From contig JAILXU010000009.1 of NCBI GenBank assembly GCA_045430275.1, positions 113,379 through 177,378 on the forward strand: a DNA stretch of 64,000 bases, written 5' to 3'. Shown here in pieces: positions 25,177 to 33,580 of this stretch. Source of the stretch: Oceanobacter sp045430275. Its GTDB lineage: Bacteria; Pseudomonadota; Gammaproteobacteria; Pseudomonadales; Oceanobacteraceae. The notes below the pieces were generated by a model that was given only the letters and a program-made list of their open reading frames with translations, searched no databases and was not told the origin of the DNA. The translations under genes and the position numbers were made by a program. Numbering within the stretch: position 1 is the first letter of the stretch; every line of letters starts with the position of its first letter.

Positions 25177-26991
25177 GTGAAGAATTCGCCTGAAATCAGT
25201 CGCCGCCGTTTTCTGCAGTCGGCTGTTACAACCGCCGGTGTTGCCACCGTGCCGGTCGGATTAACCGGCTGCTTTGGGGACGATGACGATAATGACCGCA
25301 CCGCTCCGTCTACTGACCAACCGGCTGTGGAAGAAAAAGTACCAACCGACGTTGCTTTTGGCCATGGCGTTGCGTCGGGTGATCCCCTTGCGGATGCGGT
25401 GATCATCTGGACACGGGCAACTCCCGTGGATAACGCTGCGAAGACGGCGGTTGTGTCGTATCAGGTCTCACGTAACGAGGCGATGGATGACATCGTGACG
25501 GAAGGTCTGATCGACACCACGAACCTGCAAGACTTCACGGTTAAAGTCGATGTGACCGGACTGATGCCTGACACTGGTTACTATTACCGCTTTGGCGGAG
25601 CCAATAACGTACATTCTACCGTTGGCCAGACGCGCACCTTGCCAATCGGCAATGTTGATAACGTCGTGATGGCCGTCTGTTCCTGTTCCAACTTCCCGGC
25701 AGGCCAGTTCAACGCTTACAACGAGATTGCCAACAGTGATGCCAGCGTGGTGCTGCATCTGGGCGATTACATCTACGAGTATGGCTCCAACGAGTATCCG
25801 GCCCAGGATGCTGAAGGTCGCCAACCGGAACCGGCGGTTGAAATCACCAGCCTGGAACAGTACCGGGCGCGTTACGCGCAATACCACACGGATGGCAATC
25901 TGCAGGCCGCGCATGCCGCCAAGCCGTTTATCTGTGTCTGGGACGACCATGAGCTAGCCAACGACACTTATAAAGACGGGGCCGAAAACCACAACGACGA
26001 AGATGGCGACTTCAACGAGCGTCGTGCCGCCGCGTTTCAGGCGTATCACGAGTGGTTGCCGATTCGTACAGAGGAAGATCGCAGCCGTATTTACCGCCGC
26101 TTCGACTTTGGCGATCTGGTGCGCCTGCAAATGCTGGACACCCGTATTCTGGCGCGTGACAAGCAACTGGCGTACGCCGATTACTTCACCCCTGCCGGAC
26201 TGGACGTCAACGCCTTCCGTGCGGATCTGGCCGATATCTCCCGCACGCTGCTGGGCGCTGAACAGCATGGCTGGATGTCGGAAGGTCTGCGCACGTCTCC
26301 AGCGGTCTGGGATGTTCTGGGTCAGCAGGTGCTGATGGGTCGCATTAATATTCCACTGGAAGTGCTCACCTTGCTGGGTGCAGAACAAACCCCGCAGGTT
26401 CAGGCCGCCATTGTTCAGACACTGGGTGAACTGGCGGGCATCAAGCAGCGCTTGCTGATGGGCGATGAATCTCTGACCGATGCTGAAAAAGCTCGGGTGC
26501 TGACGGTTGCTCCTTATAATCTGGATGCCTGGGACGGTTATTTTGCCGCTCGCAAGTTGCTGCTGACCGCCGCCATCGTGTACGACAGCAACCTCGTCGT
26601 GCTGGCGGGTGATACCCACAATGCCTGGGCCAGCAACCTTTATCCAACGGATAATCTGGGCAATGTACAGCGAGAGCAGGCCGTGGGGATAGAATTTGCG
26701 GCTCAGTCGATCAGTTCTCCAGGGCTGGAAAAATACGCAGGTTTTGAGGGTGTACCAGCCGTTCAACAAGGCTTTGAACAGGCCATTCAGTTACTGGTGG
26801 ACGACTTGCAATACCTGAATGCGGCGGAGCGTGGCTTTATGAAAGTGACGTTTACACCGGAAGAAGCCAAGTCTGAATGGATTTACATCAGCACCATCAA
26901 GGAGACCAACTACACCAGCCATGTGGGTAAAACCCTGATCACCAGGCCGGGCAAAGGCAACCGCACCTTGCAGGAAGTCGCGGACGTTTGA
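25177..26991 (+). CDS. phoD: Alkaline phosphatase D (PhoD), Tat-exported
   Basis: 604 residues from GTG 25177; GAGGA at 25166-25170 has six bases of spacing to it and abuts the ATG at 25171. PhoD is a Ca2+/Fe3+ phosphodiesterase/alkaline phosphatase. A twin-arginine signal (SRRRFLQSAV) is followed by LTGC and then FGDDDDND, so it may be a Tat lipoprotein. Catalytic-domain blocks are HGVASGDPLADAVIIWTRATP, the metal site VLHLGDYIYEYG, FICVWDDHELANDTY and VVLAGDTHNAWASNLY. It is a single gene with its own terminator downstream, probably induced by phosphate starvation. Confidence 0.94.
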   Translation: MKNSPEISRRRFLQSAVTTAGVATVPVGLTGCFGDDDDNDRTAPSTDQPAVEEKVPTDVAFGHGVASGDPLADAVIIWTRATPVDNAAKTAVVSYQVSRNEAMDDIVTEGLIDTTNLQDFTVKVDVTGLMPDTGYYYRFGGANNVHSTVGQTRTLPIGNVDNVVMAVCSCSNFPAGQFNAYNEIANSDASVVLHLGDYIYEYGSNEYPAQDAEGRQPEPAVEITSLEQYRARYAQYHTDGNLQAAHAAKPFICVWDDHELANDTYKDGAENHNDEDGDFNERRAAAFQAYHEWLPIRTEEDRSRIYRRFDFGDLVRLQMLDTRILARDKQLAYADYFTPAGLDVNAFRADLADISRTLLGAEQHGWMSEGLRTSPAVWDVLGQQVLMGRINIPLEVLTLLGAEQTPQVQAAIVQTLGELAGIKQRLLMGDESLTDAEKARVLTVAPYNLDAWDGYFAARKLLLTAAIVYDSNLVVLAGDTHNAWASNLYPTDNLGNVQREQAVGIEFAAQSISSPGLEKYAGFEGVPAVQQGFEQAIQLLVDDLQYLNAAERGFMKVTFTPEEAKSEWIYISTIKETNYTSHVGKTLITRPGKGNRTLQEVADV

Positions 26992-27015
26992 TGCGGTAAA
27001 GTCGTTCACCGATAT

Positions 27016-27053
27016 AAACGGGGCGTGCCTGACAAGGTATTGCCCCGTTTTTT
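27016..27053 (+). terminator. Intrinsic terminator after phoD
   Basis: AAACGGGGC (27016-27024) pairs with GCCCCGTTT (27042-27050), followed by TTT. It lies 25 bases after the phoD stop. The A-rich left arm gives a partial U-tract on the other strand too, so it may also serve the convergent methyltransferase gene. Confidence 0.82.
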
Positions 27054-27076
27054 ATGACTGCGTTTTTTGCCACTTT

Positions 27077-27748
27077 TTATGGCAGTGTCCGGTACAAATA
27101 CATGGTCTGAAACTCGTCATAACCGGCGGATTGCGGCTCATTGGAGGAATCATAAGCCTGAGGTGCGCTGAAGGCCGGGTGGCTGAAGTCCTTGATGCGA
27201 GAATCGGCAATCAGGACATCGGAAGAGCGCTCAAGAAACGCATCCACCAACGCCAGATTGCTGCGGTCGTACAACAGATCCGCCGCCAGAATCAACGGCT
27301 CGTCGGCATCGTCTGGCTCTGGCTGCCAGGCGAAAAAATCATCCAGCAATTCCAGCGACACCCGGCTCAGGCGGGCATTTTCCCGAGTGGCGATCAGGGC
27401 GTCCTGATCCAGATCGCAGGCGATCACCCGTTTGGCTCCAGCCATCGCCGCCGCAATGGCCGCGACTCCTGAACCGCAGCCAACATCAATAACGGTTTTT
27501 CCGCGCACAATCTCAGGATGATCGAGCAGATAACGCGCCAGCCGATGACCACTGGCCCAGCAGAACGCCCAATAACAGGGATGGCTCTGTACGCTGATTT
27601 GCTCGTCCGCTGACAACGGCCGCTCTAATGCTTGGCCGCTTAACAACCACAGTTGGATTTCCAGGCATAACGGCAAGGCAACGGGCGTGAGTTCGGCATC
27701 TGGCAGCATTTGTTCAATGGCGTTTTGGAGAGGCAACGGGGCGCTCAT
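27077..27748 (-). CDS. ETF-beta-lysine-methyltransferase-like SAM methyltransferase (paralogue A)
   Basis: 223 residues. PCYWAFCWASGHRLARYLLDHPEIVRGKTVIDVGCGSGVAAIAAAMAGA is the hallmark of the family that includes mitochondrial ETF-beta lysine methyltransferase (METTL20) and its bacterial relatives; the first half, up to HPEIV, is the family-specific part. DLLYD near the end of the fold is the post-II motif. Substrate: a protein lysine is the likely guess, but it is not proven here. It overlaps the MBL hydrolase gene upstream by four bases. A paralogue lies at 33570-34232. Confidence 0.8.
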   Translation of the reverse strand: MSAPLPLQNAIEQMLPDAELTPVALPLCLEIQLWLLSGQALERPLSADEQISVQSHPCYWAFCWASGHRLARYLLDHPEIVRGKTVIDVGCGSGVAAIAAAMAGAKRVIACDLDQDALIATRENARLSRVSLELLDDFFAWQPEPDDADEPLILAADLLYDRSNLALVDAFLERSSDVLIADSRIKDFSHPAFSAPQAYDSSNEPQSAGYDEFQTMYLYRTLP

Positions 27749-28491
27749 GACTGGCTCCCGATGGTAAACACATTGCCGGGTTTGGCGACTGGATATCCGG
27801 CTTCGGCCAGCGCTTGCCCCGCGCTTTCATTAGCGTAGTGATACAGTACCAGCCGCTCTCGAACCGAGGCCTGATATTCCCGTTCCAGATCCGGCAGGCC
27901 GGTGTGTGACGGATTGGGCACCAGTCCGCAGTCATGAAAAATACACTCATCGCCGCTTAAACGGTGGTGCAGGATTTCCGGAATCGGGCGCGTATCGCCG
28001 CTGTAGAAAAAACGTCCCGGCAAATGCAGGGCGTAACTGGAACCGGGTGCATGATGCCGGGTTGGATAAACGCGAAAGCTGTAGTGCTGCAGCAAAAATT
28101 CCGTGGTCACTGGTAATAACTGAAATGAATGCCAGAAGTCATGCCCGCCTTCCGCCAATGCACCGGGGTAGGTAGCGACACGCTGATGCAACGTTGGCAG
28201 CAGCGACAACGGTACAAACATTGGAATGGGGGCGGCATTCTGCAAGCGTACATGGACACTGAGGATTTCAAGATCGGCGATGTGATCCATATGACAATGG
28301 CTGATAAACAGCGCTGGTGGCAAGCGCTGATATTGCTCCTGAAACGCGCTTAATGTGCCGAAACCACAGTCAATCAACAGCGCGGGCTGACCGGCAATTT
28401 CCAGCGTTGCCGCAGAGCTGCCCAGCTCTGGATGGCCGCCACTGCCAGTACCGTGAAAACGTAGGGATAAATCAGCCGGGTTTGTCGTCAT
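27745..28491 (-). CDS. MBL-fold metallo-hydrolase (RNase Z-like)
   Basis: 248 residues. It opens with LRFHGTGSGGHPELGSSAATLEI and carries the metal motif ISHCHMDHIADLEIL, a further YPTRHHAPGSSYAL and FYSGDTRPIPEIL. These are the standard histidine/aspartate ligands of the metallo-beta-lactamase superfamily, in a layout close to RNase Z and phosphodiesterase types. The substrate cannot be fixed. It is the first gene of a two-gene unit with methyltransferase A. The msrA gene is divergent from it. Confidence 0.83.
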   Translation of the reverse strand: MTTNPADLSLRFHGTGSGGHPELGSSAATLEIAGQPALLIDCGFGTLSAFQEQYQRLPPALFISHCHMDHIADLEILSVHVRLQNAAPIPMFVPLSLLPTLHQRVATYPGALAEGGHDFWHSFQLLPVTTEFLLQHYSFRVYPTRHHAPGSSYALHLPGRFFYSGDTRPIPEILHHRLSGDECIFHDCGLVPNPSHTGLPDLEREYQASVRERLVLYHYANESAGQALAEAGYPVAKPGNVFTIGSQS

Positions 28492-28528
28492 AATGCATCT
28501 ATTCCACCTTGTATTGGAGCAAAATCAT

Positions 28529-29182
28529 ATGTGGCGGCCCAAGCAAATGTCTATCCCGAACCGGGAAGACGCCCTGCCAGGCAGAAACGAAGCGATGCAG
28601 GTTCATCCCTGTCACCATGTTCACGGTCGCCCTTATACCGGCCAGCGCCCGGAAGGGCTGGAGGAGCTGATTGTCGGCATGGGCTGTTTTTGGGGAGCAG
28701 AACGGGCGTTCTGGTCACTGCCTGGCGTGTTCTCAACCGCTGTCGGATACGCGGGCGGGTACACGCCGAACCCGACGTATCAGGAAGTGTGCAGCGGCAG
28801 GACGGGTCATAACGAGGTGGTGCGTATCTGGTATCGACCTGAAGAAATTTCACTGGAGCAGCTTTTGACGGTGTTTTGGGAGAAACATGACCCGACACAG
28901 GGCATGCGTCAGGGTAATGATATTGGAACCCAGTATCGTTCCGGTATCTATTGGGCCGCCGCCGGAAAAGACGCGACGGTTGCGCTGGCGATTGCTGAAG
29001 CCAGCCTGCTGCGTTATCAGGGTCGCCTGCACAGCAGTGATTATCCACATCATATCACCACCGAAATTCGGGCCGGTGCGGCATTTTACCTGGCCGAAGA
29101 CGAGCATCAGCAGTATTTGTCGAAACATCCGAACGGCTACTGTGGGTTGGGTGGCTGTGGTGTTTCGTTTATGAGCGATTAA
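28529..29182 (+). CDS. msrA: Peptide-methionine (S)-S-oxide reductase MsrA
   Basis: 217 residues from ATG 28529, with GGAG at 28516-28519. This start reproduces the N-terminal layout of E. coli MsrA (...REDALPGRN). The enzyme reduces methionine-S-sulfoxide in proteins. The catalytic cysteine is C53 in MGCFWGAERAFW. The C-terminal resolving cysteines C205 and C210 are in YCGLGGCGVSF. GYAGGYTPNPTYQEVCSGRTGHNEVVR is the substrate region. It is divergent from the MBL hydrolase gene. Confidence 0.96.
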   Translation: MWRPKQMSIPNREDALPGRNEAMQVHPCHHVHGRPYTGQRPEGLEELIVGMGCFWGAERAFWSLPGVFSTAVGYAGGYTPNPTYQEVCSGRTGHNEVVRIWYRPEEISLEQLLTVFWEKHDPTQGMRQGNDIGTQYRSGIYWAAAGKDATVALAIAEASLLRYQGRLHSSDYPHHITTEIRAGAAFYLAEDEHQQYLSKHPNGYCGLGGCGVSFMSD

Positions 29183-29200
29183 AAGAGTCATATCGACATA

Positions 29201-29223
29201 AGAACGACATGCTTTTTCGTTCT
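29201..29223. repeat. Inverted repeat ahead of the ParA-like gene
   Basis: AGAACGA (29201-29207) and TCGTTCT (29217-29223) are a perfect 7-bp inverted repeat with a 9-base loop. It is followed by two direct copies of TGACAT (29226-29231 and 29244-29249). It may be an operator or RNA hairpin in the msrA-parA gap. Confidence 0.4.
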
Positions 29224-29259
29224 AATGACATGTTAGACTCTTCTGACATTTTAAAAAGG

Positions 29260-30024
29260 ATGACTTTCGACGTGCGTTCACTGGCGGTATTTCAACTAAA
29301 AGGTGGGGTTGGAAAGACCACAACTGCCGTCAATATTGCAGCGTTGGCGGCAGCCGAAGGTATTCGAACGCTGGTGTGGGATCTTGACCCTCAGGGGGCT
29401 GCTACCTGGTGTCTGGGGGCCGAACCAGAGTTGAAACAGGACAAGGTTTGGCGCGATGGACAGCCTATCGGTCGTTATATTCTGCGCACGCCCTATGACA
29501 AGCTGGATGTTCTGGCCGCCGACCTGTCGCTACGCAAATTCCACCAGAGCGTAGCCGACAAGCGCAGCGCGCGCGACATCATGTCTGACGCCATCAGTAT
29601 GCTGGGGGAAGATTACGGTCTGGTGGTGGTCGATTGCCCGCCGATGATCTCGCCCCAGATTGAAGGTGTGCTGCAATCGGTTGATCGCATTATGGTGCCG
29701 GTTGAACCATCGCGTTTGGCGATTCGGGCCTATGAACAAAGCTGCCACCAGTTGCAGTGGGTTAAAAAGCGCCAGTGGCTGCCGTTTGTTACCCTGATTG
29801 ATCGTCGTAAATCGGCCCACGTCACCTGGGTGAACGACGTTGCACCCACCATCGAAGCGTTGCTCCCCGTCTTTATTGCCTACTCCACCAGTGCCGAGCG
29901 CATGTTAGAACAGCGTGCTCCGGTTGTTTCCTGCTTGCCCAATGTGCCCATGTCTCGCAACTATCGCGCTTTGTGGGAATCAGTGAAAGCCCGCCTGCCA
30001 GTCTCCGGTCAGGGTAATCGCTGA
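29260..30024 (+). CDS. Orphan ParA-family ATPase
   Basis: 254 residues from ATG 29260. Other in-frame starts exist at 29209, 29230 and GTG 29272; the last gives the compact MRSLAVFQLKGGVGKTT start with AAGGA upstream, so the true N-terminus is open. It has the deviant Walker A KGGVGKTTT, the Walker A'/switch block DLDPQGAAT and Walker B VVVDCPP. The ParA/MinD family uses ATP-driven dimerisation to position DNA or protein cargo. No parB and no parS-like repeats are adjacent, and this is not the rpmH/gidAB chromosomal locus. The TatD gene follows after one base. Confidence 0.87.
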   Translation: MTFDVRSLAVFQLKGGVGKTTTAVNIAALAAAEGIRTLVWDLDPQGAATWCLGAEPELKQDKVWRDGQPIGRYILRTPYDKLDVLAADLSLRKFHQSVADKRSARDIMSDAISMLGEDYGLVVVDCPPMISPQIEGVLQSVDRIMVPVEPSRLAIRAYEQSCHQLQWVKKRQWLPFVTLIDRRKSAHVTWVNDVAPTIEALLPVFIAYSTSAERMLEQRAPVVSCLPNVPMSRNYRALWESVKARLPVSGQGNR

Positions 30025-30025
30025 G

Positions 30026-30850
30026 ATGCCCGGCTGGTTTGACAGCCACTGCCATTTTGATTTTCCCATCTTTGATACAGACCGCGAGCCGATCTGGCAG
30101 CACTCTCAGAACCTGGGTATCGACGGTTTGCTGTTGCCTGGCGTCAGCCGTCAGCAGTTGGAACGATTACCTGCTCTGGTGGCCCATAAACCCTGGTATT
30201 TTGCCGCCGGTTTGCATCCGTATTTTCTTGATCAGCATCAAGCTGATGACCTGGACTGGCTGGCCGATTGGCTTGTGGTTCAACAAGCAGTTCAGCAAAC
30301 CGGTCAGCAAACAGCCGGGCAGGTATCGAAGCTGGTGGCGGTCGGGGAGTGCGGCTTGCATCAATTGCGTCAGGCATCGGACGAGCAGGCCCGACAGCAG
30401 CTACAACTGTTTGAAGCGCAGGTCACATTGGCGCGGGAGCACAACCTGCCGCTGGTGTTGCACGGTGTAGGCACGCACGATCAGATTGTCGCAACCCTGC
30501 GCCGGTTGCGTTGCCACACTGGAGGCGTGATTCACGGTTTCAGCGGCAGTGAACAACAGGCCCGGCGTTATCTCGACGCTGGTATCCGTATTGGCGTTGG
30601 AGCGACGTTTTTCCATGCTCGTGCAACGCGTCTGCGACGCACTCTGTCGGCCTTGCCTGCTGATGCCTTTCTGCTGGAAACCGACAGCCCGGATATGACC
30701 GCACCTTTCTGGGCCAGCTCGTGTCACTCGCCACAAACCATTCCGTTGATTGGAGTGGGGTTGTCCTCCTTGTTGAAGTGCTCTCCTGAACAGTTGCGAA
30801 TCCAGCTGCGCCATAATCTATATGCCACGTTTTCTGCTCTGAAATCGTAA
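30026..30850 (+). CDS. TatD-family metal-dependent hydrolase (YjjV-like)
   Basis: 274 residues. TatD proteins are TIM-barrel 3'-5' DNases/exonucleases. Metal-site motifs are visible: WFDSHCHFDF at the N-terminus, VAVGECGL with the bridging Glu, LVLHGVGTH, GGVIHGFSGS and LLETDSPDM. An insert of about 15 Gln/Thr/Val-rich residues (WLVVQQAVQQTGQQ...) precedes VAVGECGL and is longer than usual. It is probably co-transcribed with the ParA-like gene, whose stop is one base away. Confidence 0.85.
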   Translation: MPGWFDSHCHFDFPIFDTDREPIWQHSQNLGIDGLLLPGVSRQQLERLPALVAHKPWYFAAGLHPYFLDQHQADDLDWLADWLVVQQAVQQTGQQTAGQVSKLVAVGECGLHQLRQASDEQARQQLQLFEAQVTLAREHNLPLVLHGVGTHDQIVATLRRLRCHTGGVIHGFSGSEQQARRYLDAGIRIGVGATFFHARATRLRRTLSALPADAFLLETDSPDMTAPFWASSCHSPQTIPLIGVGLSSLLKCSPEQLRIQLRHNLYATFSALKS

Positions 30851-31070
30851 CCCCGGTTCTAAATCCGCATCCCGCTCTTGAATGATTTGGCTAACTGCCG
30901 TTCGAGTGGTTTATCACCTGTTAATGCTCGCTCGTCATACCAAGGATGGACTGGCGCAGCCTTGGGAAAGGTTCAAATCGTGCCGCCCTGTTACAGATTG
31001 TAAATCCGGTTTGTGCTTCCTTGACGGTCGCGCTTAGGCTTTTGTCTGGTTCTTCTTGGGCATCAAAGCA

Positions 31071-32429
31071 ATGAAAAATATTCACTTATTGGCAGGCATG
31101 GTCGTCGCCTGTGGATGGGCAGCCAGTGCCGCAACGGCGGCTGTGACTCATGGAGAGGCAGAACAGCTCGGACAATCGCTGACCCCGGTCGGGGCCGAAT
31201 GGGTTGGCAACGGCAGTGATATTCCAGCCTGGGGTGGCGGTCTGGATCAGAATCTGGATGGCATTCGCTCCGGCTTTCACGCTGATCCGTTTCAGGCCGA
31301 TGCACCCGTAATGCGGATCACCGCCGACAATATGGACTCCCATCTGGAGCGCCTGACGGCTGGTCAGCAAGCGCTGTTGAAGCAATACCCTTCCTTCTAT
31401 CTGGAAATTTATCCGTCACGCCGCTCGGCATCCTACCCTGAGTATGTCTATCAGGCGTTGCAGGATAACGCTCGCAACAGCACCCTGTTGCCGTTTGGTT
31501 CCGGTGTTTCCGGTACGGTGATGAGTTCGCCGTTCCCGATTCCTGACAATGGCCTGGAAGTGTTGTGGAATCACACCCTGAGGTTTCGGGGTCATTCGCT
31601 GTCCTACAGCGCGGTCAGCAGTGTGGTGACGGACACCGGCCAGCGCATGGACACCCTGCGGGATTATCGGGTGTTCGTGAACTACAGCGAGCCGGATCTG
31701 GCCCCGGAAGAAGTCGATAACAAGATTTTTATGATGACGCGCAAGACGCTGGCACCATCCAGCCAATCGGGAAAAGTGGTGCTGGTACACGAAACCATGG
31801 ATCAGATTTCATCACCGCGTAAATCCTGGCTCTATGTGCCGGGTCAGCGGCGCTTGCGACGCACGCCGGATCTGGCTTACGACACGCCTGATCCCAATAA
31901 CCAGTCACTGCGCACCATTGATCAGGTCGATATGTTCAACGGCGCGCCCGACCACTACGACTGGGTGCTGCTGGGCAAACAGGAAAAGTACATCCCCTAC
32001 AATGCCTACGCCTTGCATCAGGGCAACGTGGATCTCGACGAAGTGCTGAAAAAACGTCACCTTAATCCTTCCCTATTGCGTTATGAACCTCATCGGGTCT
32101 GGGTGATCGAAGCGACCTTGCGACTGGGCTATCAGCACAAATACGCCAAGCGTCGCTACTATCTGGATGAGGATTCCTGGTCGATTGTGTACGCCGAGGA
32201 ATACGACCAGAGCGGCGACCTGTTGCAGGTCAGTGAAGCGCATCTGATTAATTACTTTGAAGTGCCGCTGATGTATCCCACTCTGGAAGTGACCTACGAC
32301 CTGCAATCCGGTTTCTATTATGCCGAAGGGCTGGATAACGAGCGTCAGCAGACCATCAGCTTTGCGGATAACGGACTCCGGGAACGTGACTTCTCCACCA
32401 GTGCCATCCGGCGCAGCGTCAAGCGCTGA
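31071..32429 (+). CDS. DUF1329 family exported protein
   Basis: 452 residues from ATG 31071 (a TTG at 31056 would add five). A signal peptide ends near ATAA. LTPVGAEWVGNGSDIPAWGGGL is the N-terminal DUF1329 signature, and the rest matches the long beta-rich layout of the family (e.g. WLYVPGQRRLRRTPDLAYDTP, RRYYLDEDSWSIVYAEEYDQSGDL), which is related in fold to outer-membrane lipoprotein receptors of the LolA/LolB type. In many genomes it accompanies a DUF1302 protein and an RND-type exporter; neither is here. The role is unproven. Confidence 0.83.
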   Translation: MKNIHLLAGMVVACGWAASAATAAVTHGEAEQLGQSLTPVGAEWVGNGSDIPAWGGGLDQNLDGIRSGFHADPFQADAPVMRITADNMDSHLERLTAGQQALLKQYPSFYLEIYPSRRSASYPEYVYQALQDNARNSTLLPFGSGVSGTVMSSPFPIPDNGLEVLWNHTLRFRGHSLSYSAVSSVVTDTGQRMDTLRDYRVFVNYSEPDLAPEEVDNKIFMMTRKTLAPSSQSGKVVLVHETMDQISSPRKSWLYVPGQRRLRRTPDLAYDTPDPNNQSLRTIDQVDMFNGAPDHYDWVLLGKQEKYIPYNAYALHQGNVDLDEVLKKRHLNPSLLRYEPHRVWVIEATLRLGYQHKYAKRRYYLDEDSWSIVYAEEYDQSGDLLQVSEAHLINYFEVPLMYPTLEVTYDLQSGFYYAEGLDNERQQTISFADNGLRERDFSTSAIRRSVKR

Positions 32430-32515
32430 GTCGAGTGCGCCTGAAACTCCGCTGCCGCGACAGTGATAATCAGACCAAGTAGACTGCCACGGATTAACTG
32501 AACGGGAGTAATCAA

Positions 32516-33580
32516 GTGACGTGGCGGTGTATCGGGCTGGCAATCTTGTTGTGGTTTGCCGAAGTCTCTGCAAATGAAGCAGTGCGTTTGCCAGATGGCT
32601 TTGCCGAGCTGGACAGTGACGTACAGGCGGTGATTCTGGAATATCTGTTTGCCAACGAAGCCAACGCGGTTTGGGGCGAGCAATCGGTAACGCCTACTGC
32701 GCATGAAATGGTCAAGTACCTCGACGATTTTCAAACACGGGTACTGATTGATTTTGAGCGAGGTAATATCCGGGTCGAAAGCCTTGGCAGCCAGCAACCT
32801 GGGGCCGCTTTGAAGCACGCCATTGAAGCCATTCTGCTGACTCCGGCTGACCCGGAAGCGGTTGATCTGTTTACCGCCGCCGACTTTGGCATCACCGGGC
32901 GGCCTTTTCTGGCGGGCAAGGTGCTGGATCAGGAAGGCAAGGCGATTGAATACGCCTGGCGGGCTGAGCGCTTCGCTGACTATCTGGTCTCGCAACGGAT
33001 TCAGCGTGACCAGCAGCGCCACTGGGTGGATATTTCGATGGTGAAAACCCACAAGGTGATCAGTGCCAAAGGCTTCGGCCCGGCGATTGAGCGGGCTGCC
33101 AACCGTTATGGGGTTGATCCGGCGCTGATTCTGGCGGTGATTGATACCGAAAGCAGCTTTAACCCGTTTGCAGTGTCACCGTCCAAAGCCTACGGTTTGA
33201 TGCAGGTGATGAGTCGAACCGCCGGGCGTGATGTGTACGAAAAAATTTACCGGCGCGGCGGTCAGCCTAGCCGCTCTGTGCTGCTGAACCCGGACAAAAA
33301 CATTGATATCGGCACGGCCTATTTGTCGATCCTGCGCGATAACTATTTGCGTGGGGTTCAGGGCCAGCTCAAACAGGAATACTGCATCATTGCGGCCTAT
33401 AACGGCGGCACTGGCAATTTGCTGAAAGCCTTCCATTCTGACCGCAAGAAAGCCATCCAGCGCATTAACGCCCTGTCGGTGGACGAGGTATACCGCATCA
33501 TCACTACGCGCCATCCGAAGCTGGAATCGCGCAACTACCTGAAAAAAGTCACCCGAGCGAAACAGCACTATGCCTCCTGA
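32516..33580 (+). CDS. MltC-like membrane-bound lytic transglycosylase
   Basis: 354 residues from GTG 32516, with GGGAG at 32503-32507. MltC enzymes cleave peptidoglycan glycan strands, forming 1,6-anhydroMurNAc. After a signal peptide (no clear lipobox) comes an N-terminal domain of about 160 residues as in MltC, then the SLT lysozyme-like domain: ALILAVIDTESSFNPFAVSPSKAYGLMQVM with catalytic E212, and later CIIAAYNGGTGNLLKAF. Length is near that of E. coli MltC (359). The absence of a lipobox is unusual for MltC. The last 11 bases overlap methyltransferase B. Confidence 0.85.
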   Translation: MTWRCIGLAILLWFAEVSANEAVRLPDGFAELDSDVQAVILEYLFANEANAVWGEQSVTPTAHEMVKYLDDFQTRVLIDFERGNIRVESLGSQQPGAALKHAIEAILLTPADPEAVDLFTAADFGITGRPFLAGKVLDQEGKAIEYAWRAERFADYLVSQRIQRDQQRHWVDISMVKTHKVISAKGFGPAIERAANRYGVDPALILAVIDTESSFNPFAVSPSKAYGLMQVMSRTAGRDVYEKIYRRGGQPSRSVLLNPDKNIDIGTAYLSILRDNYLRGVQGQLKQEYCIIAAYNGGTGNLLKAFHSDRKKAIQRINALSVDEVYRIITTRHPKLESRNYLKKVTRAKQHYAS

